64,000 nucleotides of DNA, from positions 415,412,283-415,476,282 of the forward strand of contig NC_085140.1 of NCBI RefSeq assembly GCF_024139115.2, read 5' to 3'. The DNA is from Armigeres subalbatus. Its lineage: Eukaryota > Arthropoda > Insecta > Diptera > Culicidae. The notes under the pieces are model-generated. The model worked only from the letters and a program-made list of their open reading frames with translations, had not been told where the DNA came from and searched no databases. Shown one piece after another: positions 35,901-43,507 of this stretch. Numbering within the stretch: the stretch's first letter is position 1; each line of letters begins with the position of its first letter. Both the position numbers and the translations under genes were made by a program.

Positions 35901-36290
35901 CCGATGGTTCCGGTCCGTACTCTCTTGTTGATTGTTCGTTGCTTATGATTTTTTAAAGGCTGGCTTGCAGGGCCTGACACCAAACCCCCTAAATTTCCGG
36001 TGGACCATTCCTCCTTATTTCCGGTGGACCATGGTGCACAGTTTCACTTAGAGTCCCTCGCTGGCACTCGGACGATGATCAGCCGCCCCTAACATGGAGA
36101 ACAGACGCTGTTGTGAGCCGATCCTGACATGGAGAACAGACGCTCAATAAAATTTGCACCTCCGGAGAGGAGCAAACCCCCCCTTCCCTGTCAGCATACG
36201 ACCATAGTTCCCACCGGGGCTGGTTACCCGATCTTCCCTAAGGTTGCTCGTATCCCGGCCAGCACCGCGGGGAGGTAGGGATAGGAGTTG
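32982..36290 (-). mobile_element. LINE family B copy 1, nearly full length
   Basis: The element runs 5' to 3' on the minus strand. Its 3' end is a short AAATG repeat tail (about 32982-33003) and its 5' end is at 36290. It is flanked by the 11-bp duplication CTTCAAGAGAT. The 5'UTR (about 36060-36290) also occurs at 52621 onwards and, further diverged, at 57240-57420; those copies extend further upstream, so this one may be slightly 5'-truncated. Confidence 0.9.
33012..35801 (-). CDS. Family B endonuclease-reverse transcriptase, about 929 codons
   Basis: One long open frame encodes a LINE polyprotein. From the position-35801 codon, the APE-type endonuclease spans residues 1-225 (GDLNAQ at 118-123, IDHVLID at 186-192, SDHYLV at 212-217). 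A basic linker at 330-355 is followed by RT at about 460-760, with FVDFKAAYD at 588-596 and FADDMD at 687-692, the catalytic Asp pair. A C-terminal domain follows. The endonuclease nicks the target and the RT primes on it. The frame is open upstream of 35801, where the first strand of the fold (GSWNCKSL) is encoded, but has no ATG there; 35801 itself is a GTG. The C-terminal WAGHVARM block present in other copies is missing through a 63-nt in-frame deletion near 33200. It is otherwise intact. Confidence 0.9.
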   Translation of the reverse strand: MLKDRGFGIVALQEVCWKGSMVRTLRGNRTIYQSCGNTHELGTAFIVMGDMQRRVIGWWPISERMCRLRIKGRFFNFSIINVHSPHSGSTDDDKDAFYAQLEREYDSCPSHDVKIIIGDLNAQVGQEEEFRPTIGKCSAHRLTNENGLRLIDFAASKNMAIRSTYFQHSLRYRYTWRSPLQTESQIDHVLIDGRHFSDIIDVRTYRGANIDSDHYLVMVKLRPKLSVINNVRYRRPPRYDVERLKQPDVATAYAQHLEAALPEEGELDGAPLEDCWSTVKAAINDAAENNVGYMGRSRRNDWFDEECRQILEEKDAARAVALQQGTRQNVERYRRKRRQQTRLFQEKKRRLEEAECEEMEQLCRSQDTRKFYQKLNASRKGFVPRAEMCRDKDGSILTDECVVIERWKQHYEEHLNGAESTGSESKGSGGDDYVSSADDGSQPAPTLREVKDAIQQLKTNKAAGKDGIGAELIKMGPEKLVTCLHKLIVRIWETEQLPEEWKEGVICPIYKKGDKLECENFRAITILNAAYKVISQIICRRLSPLVNEFVGSYQAGFVDGRSTMDQIFTVRQILLKCREYQVPTHHLFVDFKAAYDSIDRVELWKIMDENSFPGKLTRLIKATVDGVQNCVKISGEHSSSFESRRGLRQGDGLSCLLFNITLEGVMRRAGCNSRGTIFNRSSQFICFADDMDIVGRTFAKVAEMYTRLKREATKVGLVVNASKTKYMLVGGTERDRARLGSSVTIDGDTFEVVEEFVYLGSLLTADNNVSREMRRRIICGSRAYYGLQKKLRSKKIRHRTKCVMYKTLIRPVVLYGHETWTMLEEDLQALGVFERRVLRTILGGVQEDGVWRRRMNHELAQLYGEPSSNPAKMVFASDPAGTRRRGSQRVRWADQVQNDLASVGRIRGWRDAASNRALWRQIVDSVLSV

Positions 36291-36301
36291 CTTCAAGAGA
36301 T
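36291..36301. repeat. 11-bp target site duplication CTTCAAGAGAT (right)
   Basis: Matches 32971-32981. Confidence 0.85.
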
Positions 36302-36795
36302 GCTACGCCTAGTTGCTCTTCCGTTGGGAGTGCCACTTCCAGCTGCTGCGCGTAGTCTTGGGCTAGTCTACCGTCTTGTAGCCGCCCAATGTTTAGCCGC
36401 GGCGGACGACTCCGACGCGTGTTGATCACCGTCGAGAGTTTTGAGCGCAGACATACTGCAACGAGGTAGTGGTCGGATTCAATATTCGCACTGCGGTAAG
36501 TGCGTACGTTCGAGATGTCGGAGAAGAATTTACCGTCGATTAGAACGTTGTTGATTTGGTTTTCCGTTACCATGTGGCCTTGTGGATATTCTTGCGGGGA
36601 AAGAAAGTGCTTCGGACTACCATTCCGCGGGAGGCTCCAAAGTTTATGCATCGTTGGCCGTTGTCGTTCGATACGGTATGCAGACTATCCGGTCCGATGA
36701 CCGGTCTATACATTTCCTCCCTTCCTACCTGAGCGTTCATGTCACCGATGACGATTTTGACGTCCCGCACGGTTGACACGGTTGAGTTATAAAAG
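36302..36795 (-). pseudogene. Family A endonuclease, 5'-truncated upstream half
   Basis: Minus-strand frames read RDVKIVIGDMNAQVGREEM (endonuclease GDxNA block), NNVLIDGKFFSDI and SDHYLVAV (the SDH block), then a linker ending VALPTEEQLGVASLE just before the family B insertion. A frame change lies near 36590. The first roughly 110 residues of the fold are absent, so family A is 5'-truncated at about 36795. The reading frame picks up again at 32970, confirming that the two halves belong together. Confidence 0.85.
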
Positions 36796-37210
36796 GTAAT
36801 TGACCGGAACTTTTCAAAATATATTATCAGATATGTTTGGACAGTGGACAGTGGAATAGATGTCGGTGCAGTGGACATCAGGTAACTAGTAGTTACCTCG
36901 TAGTAGCAAAACCTGAACGCATTATTCCTCCAATTATCAGAACCCCGCCGTTTTTTGGACAAAAAACAGAAGGCTGCCGTTTTGGATTTAGAGTCCCGAA
37001 GAAAGCCGTGGTGTACCGTCCTCGACCAATACCGGCATCGTATCCGCCGAAGGCCAATCCGTCACCATATTGGCAGGTCGAGAGTGCGCGTCTCCGTCCC
37101 GGAAACTACAACGGACGCCCAAGCCACCCCGAAAGACAGTGGGACGCCATCGCTAGTTGCCGGCATTCCTGGATTGGCCGCCATTGAAGAACAGGAAGCA
37201 GAAAAGGAAG
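36796..37210 (+). other. GC-rich, possibly coding remnant of another element
   Basis: A 91-codon open frame (36955-37227) reads a basic N-terminal part and a C-terminal GLAAIEEQEAEKEGK. No domain is recognised. The purine-rich end resembles sequence on the far side of the LTR element (GGAAGG tracts at 43503-43620), so both may be parts of an older transposon into which the LTR element inserted. Confidence 0.3.
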
Positions 37211-37215
37211 GGAAG
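37211..37215. repeat. 5-bp target site duplication GGAAG (left)
   Basis: Matches 43503-43507 and flanks the LTR retrotransposon. Confidence 0.85.
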
Positions 37216-37692
37216 TGTAGAGAATAAGACTTGATAAATAAAGATAAATAAATTCTACATTAATACAAACACATTCCTATTGTAACATCATTTCGTCCAA
37301 CAATAAAGAAAAATGGAAATCCGCCAGTCTATGATATTTCTGGTGTTTGCATCACAACAGGCGTGATCTGTAAAACCATTTCTCAACGTTTGACTCCCGA
37401 ACATCTTGAAAGGCGTAGTCAAGTATAACAAACAACACATCACCGTTGCCAACGCCAAACCGTATGAAAGGCGGGTGTCAACGGAGCCAGAAGTCATTCT
37501 TACAGCGGATGTCGTGGCGAACGCATCTTATCAAGAAAAAGAAAATCAAGCTTTCCAGATTTATCAAGCAAGGACTGGATGTCTGGTGATCGTGGCAGGA
37601 CGATACATCTATCAAGATCTTATCAAGAGAACCAAGCATGGACGAGAACTGGTTCGGGTGGGCACCCGATTCAAGCGCTGAATACTACGACA
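37216..37692 (+). repeat. 5' LTR
   Basis: Begins TGTAGAGAATAAG and ends ACTACGACA. It carries promoter and polyadenylation functions by analogy with other LTRs; no clear TATA box is assigned. A 91-codon frame (37406-37681, no ATG start) is open in this LTR and in its partner. Confidence 0.95.
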
Positions 37693-37693
37693 A

Positions 37694-37711
37694 TGGCGCG
37701 GGCGGTAGCAG
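37694..37711 (+). promoter_or_regulatory. Probable tRNA primer binding site
   Basis: TGGCGCGGGCGGTAGCAG lies one base after the LTR end. TGG pairs with a tRNA CCA end, and TGGCGC is a common start of Ty3/gypsy primer sites. The tRNA is not determined. Confidence 0.6.
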
Positions 37712-38015
37712 ATCAACATCTCCCAATCGGTAAATATTTCAAAATGCTGAACTGTAGATGAGGCAGTATTCAGCATTATTGACCTCTGATAGTTAAGGCA
37801 GAGTGTCAGAACTACCAAAGAGTAAGCATTACGGAACTATAGACGAGGTAGTGTCCGATAAATAAAATACAGCTCTGATAGTTAATGCAAAGTAAAATTT
37901 CATTTAAAGCTGTAGTCGAGGCAGCACGAAAAAAAATAATAAGAATGAGAAATATAAAATGATATGAACAATTAAGTTGAACTACAAAGTATACCCTTTA
38001 CTGTTTTGTTACAGA

Positions 38016-39200
38016 ATGAAACTGAAATCGAAGAGTAAGATTTCGAAAAAGATGCTAATGGAGCAAATGGTAGCACTCAAAAACCAGTTATATTTCGTTA
38101 GAAAAGAAAAAGACCAATTACTGCTTAACAAAGAAAACGCAGGAAATAATCAAACAAGACAAATGGATACGTGTCAACAACAGGCATCTGGCAACGAGTC
38201 CCTGTTAGCCACCATGAACCACATGTCACTCGGATCGTTAAATATCCCGGAATGCAGCCCATCTGAAGGAGAAATCGATATTGACAAGAAGGCATATGAA
38301 CATTGGAAGGAGGTTGTAACAGCATCGTTTAATCTGGTCCAAGCGACGGATGAAAGTGCGAAGATGAACATTTTTAGAATTAAAGCTGGGACGAAACTCT
38401 TGGAAGTGATGCAGGGAACATCGACCGCTATAGATATGCCTCCGGAGATTACACATCCGTTCTCTAACGCAATTGCTCGGTTAGATCGATTCTTTGGGTC
38501 AAGGACTTACATTATTGGACAACGAGGCAAATTGATGAACACTATACAACTCCAAGGAGAATCAAGCATTTCTTTCGTCCGTCGGGTAGCAGCGGCAGCT
38601 AGGCTTTGTGACTACAGAAACGAGGAGGAAATGGAAGCTATAGTTCGAACTATTGTTAAAGGGACAAGCGATAGTCGTGTGCGCGTGTTAGCTCAACGAA
38701 ACTGGGTAAACCAAGGCGACATGAATAGCCTAATTACTATGGTACGAGACCGAGAGATGGAGATTTTCAATGAGGAAGAATACCAGAAACTAAATCGACA
38801 AAGCATCGCTGCAGTAACTGCAGCACCGCAAGGCACAACTCAACGATTCCAGTTACGACGTGGAACCGGATCAAGATATCAGGGATATCATCGCGGAAAA
38901 GGTTCCTCTTATCATCGTTATCAGGCTCTCCGTGCAAGTTCACCCAGAAATGCTTGTTGGCGATGCGCCAGCATGTACCATGGTCCAGCAGATTGTCCAA
39001 ATCTGGATAAGGTGTGCCATAATTGTAACCGACGTGGTCATTTAGCTCGAGCTTGTTCAGCTCAGTCCCGACAAGGAAGCGGTCAAAAGCGAATACACGA
39101 TGGAACGGAAGAAGAAGAGCCGAGAGCTAAGATCGCAGCAATTACTCAAAATGGGAAAGATAATGAAGAAAAGGTACATAATGTGGTTGAATTAGAATAA
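38016..39200 (+). CDS. gag: Gag polyprotein with two zinc knuckles
   Basis: The ATG at 38016 follows a splice-acceptor-like CTGTTTTGTTACAG (ending at 38014). The frame is open upstream as well, but the leader codons look non-coding. The N-terminal part is Lys-rich and helical. A capsid-like helical domain follows (about 38290-38760, with FFGSRTYIIGQRGKL and AAAARLCDY). The C-terminal part is Arg/Gly-rich and contains CWRCASMYHGPADC, then CHNCNRRGHLARAC (CX2CX4HX4C), RNA-binding knuckles. Gag forms the particle that packages element RNA. The unspliced frame ends at TAA 39198-39200. A donor-like AAG|GTACAT lies 27 nt before that stop, so splicing there would replace the terminus by protease-Pol. 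Confidence 0.9.
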   Translation: MKLKSKSKISKKMLMEQMVALKNQLYFVRKEKDQLLLNKENAGNNQTRQMDTCQQQASGNESLLATMNHMSLGSLNIPECSPSEGEIDIDKKAYEHWKEVVTASFNLVQATDESAKMNIFRIKAGTKLLEVMQGTSTAIDMPPEITHPFSNAIARLDRFFGSRTYIIGQRGKLMNTIQLQGESSISFVRRVAAAARLCDYRNEEEMEAIVRTIVKGTSDSRVRVLAQRNWVNQGDMNSLITMVRDREMEIFNEEEYQKLNRQSIAAVTAAPQGTTQRFQLRRGTGSRYQGYHRGKGSSYHRYQALRASSPRNACWRCASMYHGPADCPNLDKVCHNCNRRGHLARACSAQSRQGSGQKRIHDGTEEEEPRAKIAAITQNGKDNEEKVHNVVELE

Positions 39201-39484
39201 CGTTTAATATCTCTTATTTCACATTCGAACTAAACTTTAACCTTTTGAATTTTGAATAAAATATTCTCATGAAAATATTGAGTAGATGTACGGTTTATTT
39301 TCTTTAATCATTCTCAGTATGGAAAGAAGTATACCAGATAAAACAGTATAATTTTGATTGATAATTTGAACCTTAAAAAAAAAAAAGAAAAGGGAGTATA
39401 TAGGGTTTTATTGTTTTTCAAATGTGAAATAACGCTGTTATCAAAATAATCGATATCATAATATAGGTTGTTTTACTTTTATAG
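39174..39484 (+). other. Putative spliceosomal intron at the gag-pol junction
   Basis: The 311-nt interval starts GTACATAA and ends with a pyrimidine-rich TTGTTTTACTTTTATAG. Removing it joins gag codon AAG (39171-39173) in phase 0 to AAT at 39485, giving a continuous Gag-protease frame. In the unspliced RNA the protease frame is closed by TAG at 39482-39484, directly before the exon, and has no ATG before its active site. Protease-Pol therefore has no evident start of its own. A programmed frameshift cannot bridge the gap, because of the distance and the stops. Confidence 0.7.
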
Positions 39485-42400
39485 AATGAAAAGAAATACA
39501 TATCCGAAACTACTATCACTGAAAAGACAATATGCACTGTACCAGCTTACAATCCACTAACAGAGGAAGATGCATATGTTATTGGTCGAATTGCTGGGGT
39601 ACGGGTAATTTTCTTTATTGACTCCGGAGCACAAGTAAACACTATCACGAAACAAACTTGGGATAAAATGCGACAAAACAAGTGTACCGAGCGAACTTCA
39701 TGAGGTATGCACCACTGCAGATAAAACACTGCGAGCATATGCTTCATTAGGCCAAATTGATGTAGTAGCAACGTTTTTTGCAAAGTTACACGTTTCTGAA
39801 GATAGACCGAATCTTTTGGAAAAATTCTACGTTGTTGAAGAATCGCGATCCTTGATGGGATTCAACACAGCGGCTAGGTACAGTCTATTAGACGTGGGAC
39901 TTCGAGTTCCGGTGAACGATCACGGCAATATCTGGAAATGCGAGCTTGGTGCAATAAGCACAGTATCAGCTTTAATTCAAGAAGAATTTCCGAAATTCAA
40001 CGTTCCACCCGTTCTGCTACATTATAATAAGGATTTACCTCCTGCTAGAAATGTGTATACTCATATCCCGGCAGGCTTCAAGAGATTGGCACAACTGAAA
40101 ATTGACGAACTATTGTCAACCGGAATAATCGAACCTGTCACAGAAAACATGGATAGATCCTTTTGCTCATCATTGCTAGTTGTGCCAAAAGGAAAGGACG
40201 ACATTCGCTTAGTTATTGATTTGAGAGGCCCGAACAAATGCATTTTCCGGACACCATTCAAAATGCCGACATTTGAATCTATCTTATTGGAATTACACGG
40301 TGCAAAATGGTTTTCAACAATAGACCTGAAAAACGCATTCTTTCACGTCGTACTGGACGAACGTTGTCGACATTTGACAAATTTCTTCTCAGGAGATACA
40401 CTATATCGGTGCCGTCGGCTTCCATTTGGCCTATGCAATGCTCCGGACATATTTCAGGAGATTATGCAGTCAGTTATTTTAACAGGATGTGAAGGAACGG
40501 TAAACTACCAGGATGATGTACTAGTGTTCGGATCAACAAAAGAAGAACACGATAGGAACCTGGCTGAAGTTATGAAGCGTCTCGAGGATCACAATGTTAT
40601 GATAAATAAAAGCAAATGCGTATTTGCCAAACAAAAAGTAACATTTCTTGGGTTCGATTTATCAGCCAATGGCTGGAGTATTGAAAACGACAAGATAAAG
40701 GCCATTCAACAGTTTCGCCGACCAGAAAACCAAGATGAAGTCAGGAGCTTTCTAGGATTAATCAACTATATTGAAAGATTCATACCTCATAGAGCAGATA
40801 AGACATGGCGATTGCGAGAATTGGCAAGATCGAAGCAATTTTACTGGTCAACAGAATTGGACCAAGAGTTCAACTATCTAAAATGTGATGCCTGGACTAA
40901 AATCAAGACATTAGGATACTATAAGCAAACGGATGAAACTGAGCTCTATGTTGATGCATCGCCACATGGTCTGGGGGCTGTTTTAGTCCAATTTAATGAG
41001 CTATCGAAACCAAGGGTAATTGCTTGTGCTTCTAAAGCATTATCATCAGCGGAACAGAAGTATCCACATACGCAGAAAGAAGCTTTAGCCATGGTATGGG
41101 GCGTGGAAAGATTTTCCAGTTACTTAATAAGTATATCGTTTAAGATAAGGTCGGATGCCAGGTCAAATGAATTTATTTCCGGTGGAATGCATCGCATTGG
41201 GAAGTGAGCTGTATCAAGAGCAGAGGCTTGGGCACTCCGACTGCAGCAGTATAATTTTTCTGTTGAAAGCGTTCCAGGTGACATGAACATCGCCGACATT
41301 CTCTCAAGATTAGTAATTGACAATCAGCAAGATGGCACATTCGATGATTCTTCGGATGAACATTTACTTTTTGTCCTGGATGTTGCAAATATGGAAATAA
41401 ATTGGAACCAAATTGAAACAGAAGCAGAAGTCGACAAAGAGCTAAATGATATTAGAGAGTCTTTGAAAACCAGTTTATGGAATACCGACCATCAGGCATA
41501 CGAATGCCAAGCCAAATACATGCGGGTGTTGGGAGCACTGGTTTTCAAGGAAGATCGAGTAATATTGCCATTCAAATTAAGAGTACGGGCCATGGAACTG
41601 GCACATCAAGGTCATATCGGAGCTTCTTCCATGAAACGAATCTTGAGAAATCATTTTTGGTGGCCGGGTATAGGCAAGGAGGTTCAACAATATGTTGACA
41701 AGTGCGAAACATGTTTAAGGCTATCAAAAAAAGATGCTCCGCTTCCACTTACATCAAGAGAATTACCACAAGGACCGTGGGAAATTTTACAAATAGACTT
41801 TTACACGGATAAGGATTTTGGTTACGGAGAATTCTTAGTAGTCGTGGATACCTATTCTAGGTATTATTAAAAATAAAAAAAAACCTAGATAAAATAAAAA
41901 CTATGTTATAATTTTAGGTACATTCACGTTATAGAAATGAAGCATATCGATGGCGACACAACTAACTCTGCTTTGCTGAAGATTTTTGAAGTATGGGGTT
42001 ATCCTCTGGCAATACAGAGCGACAATGGCCCTCCATTTCAGAGTGACAATTTTGTCAAAACATGGGAAAACCGAGGCATAAAGATACGAAAGTCAATTCC
42101 ACTGAGCGCACAATCAAACGGAGCCGTAGAAAGACAAAACGTTGGGATTAAACATGCTTTGGCGGCTGCCAAATTGGACAAAGTCAACTGGAGGAATGCC
42201 TTGGAAAAATATGTTCACACACATAACAAAGTCCGTCCATTGTCCCGTCTAGGCGTAACGCCTTTCGAATTATTAGTAGGCTGGAAGTTCCGAGGAACTT
42301 TCCCATGTCTTTGGGAGACCAATAATACGGAGTCGTTAGATCGTACGGACATCAAGGAAAAGGATGCAATTTCTAAACTAAAAAGCAAAAAATATGCAGA

Positions 42401-42803
42401 CAATCAGAGGGGAGCGAAAGATTCGGATTTACAAGTAGGTGACACCGTTCTTGTCGCCATACAGAAATCGCATAAGTCGGATCCAGAGTTTTCGGCCGAA
42501 AGATATTCAATAATTGCAAGAGACGGTGCGCGAGTAATTATTCGCAGTAGAAGAGGGATTCAATATGCCCGAAACGTTCAAGACGTTAAGAAGGTACCAC
42601 AGTGTCTTGAAAAAGGAACTGACCAAAGCAATACTGGGAGCAATAAATTAGAAAAAGAGGATAATATACCATGCAACAGTGAAAATGAGAAAGGAATCGA
42701 GGACCCTATCAGTGGTAATATTCAAATTTCTGAGCGACCAAAACGAACGACAAAAAAACCTAACAAACTCAAGGATATGGTTCTGTTTACTATTTTTGAA
42801 TGA
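39485..42803 (+). pseudogene. pol: Pol: protease, RT, RNase H, integrase (two lesions in this copy)
   Basis: Protease has FFIDSGAQVNTI (D-S-G at about 39616). A shift between about 39657 and 39700 breaks it, and the next frame carries on. RT spans about 40030-40780 with STIDLKNAFF, LPFGLCNAP and YQDD (40506-40517; the catalytic pair is intact, with Gln at the second position). RNase H covers about 40900-41280; TGA at 41205-41207 interrupts it in frame. Integrase starts with an HHCC finger (HQGHIG..., CETC at about 41705), then the catalytic D (about 41793), D (SDNGP, about 42019) and E (GAVERQ, about 42126), and is cut by the 41861-41917 interval. The C-terminal part is charged and ends at TGA 42801. 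Apart from those two lesions the frame is well preserved. Confidence 0.9.
41861..41917 (+). other. Putative 57-nt intron inside integrase
   Basis: GTATTATTAAAA begins and TTATAATTTTAG ends this A/T-rich insert between two catalytic residues of the integrase. It holds in-frame TAA stops almost at once. Removing it joins TCT AG|G TAC and gives the expected SRYIHV-type continuation of the core. Length, base composition and ends match typical short insect introns. Confidence 0.75.
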
Positions 42804-42810
42804 TGTAAAG

Positions 42811-42872
42811 GTAAGAATATTCATATCGAATACTTTAAGTAATATTTAAACAGACTCTTTTAAAAACTCTAG
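42811..42872 (+). other. Possible third intron, downstream of pol
   Basis: AAAG|GTAAGAAT is a strong donor seven bases after the pol stop, and TTTTAAAAACTCTAG ends 62 nt later. It would not alter the Pol protein. Function is unknown and it may be chance. Confidence 0.3.
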
Positions 42873-43003
42873 ATCTTCTCGTACGGCCTTGAGATAATTA
42901 CATCGGACCACATCATTCGCATGCACTAAGTTTTCAAACATTCTACGACATATATGTTTATAATAAAATATAAATAAATTTCAATTTTCCATAAAGTTGT
43001 AAT

Positions 43004-43024
43004 TGAAGAGTAGAGGATGAGAGT
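43004..43024 (+). promoter_or_regulatory. Polypurine tract region
   Basis: GAAGAGTAGAGGATGAGAG stands just before the 3' LTR, where plus-strand DNA synthesis is primed in LTR elements. It is imperfect because of internal T residues. Confidence 0.55.
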
Positions 43025-43026
43025 AT

Positions 43027-43502
43027 TGTAGAGAATAAGACTTGATAAATAAAGATAAATAAATTCTACATTAATACAAACATATTCCTATTGTAACATC
43101 ATTTCGTCCAACAATAAAGAAAATGGAAATCCGCCAGTCTATGATATTTCTAGTGTTTGCATCACAACAGGCGTGATCTGTAAAACCATTTCTCAACGTT
43201 TGACTCCCGAACATCTTGAAAGGCGTAGTTAAGTATAACAAACAACACATCACCGTTGCCAACGCCAAACCGTATAAAAGGCGGGTGTCAACGGAGCCAG
43301 AAGTCATTCTTACAACGGATGTCGTGGCGAACGCATCTTATCAAGAAAAAGAAAATCAAGCTTTCCAGATTTATCAAGCAAGGACTGGAAGTCTGGTGAT
43401 CGTGGCAGGACGATACATCTATCAAGATCTTATCAAGAGAACCAAGCATGGACGAGAACTGGTTCGGGTGGGCACCCGATTCAAGCGTTGAAAACTACGA
43501 CA
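43027..43502 (+). repeat. 3' LTR
   Basis: Same TG...CA ends and about nine differences from the 5' LTR, one of them a one-base indel. The 91-codon frame is also open here (43216-43491). Confidence 0.95.
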
Positions 43503-43507
43503 GGAAG
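43503..43507. repeat. 5-bp target site duplication GGAAG (right)
   Basis: Matches 37211-37215. Confidence 0.85.

Larger units (their letters stand above)
37216..43502 (+). mobile_element. Ty3/gypsy-type LTR retrotransposon, 6.3 kb
   Basis: Two LTRs of 477 and 476 bp, each starting TGTAGAG and ending ACGACA (TG...CA), enclose gag and pol. Pol order is protease, RT, RNase H, integrase, the Ty3/gypsy order. A 5-bp duplication GGAAG flanks the element. The LTRs differ at about nine positions (about 98% identity), so insertion is recent. No env-like gene is present: only about 220 nt separate the pol stop from the 3' LTR. The gag-pol junction and the integrase frame are each interrupted by a GT-AG interval. 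This copy has two further lesions (a protease frameshift and an RNase H stop). Confidence 0.95.

Noticed and set aside
39174..39485. Programmed -1 or +1 frameshift between gag and pol
   Set aside because: The gag stop and the protease frame are nearly 290 nt apart and the protease frame is closed by TAG directly before its first residue, so a local shift cannot join them.
42804..43026. env-like gene after pol
   Set aside because: Only about 220 nt, with stops in all frames.
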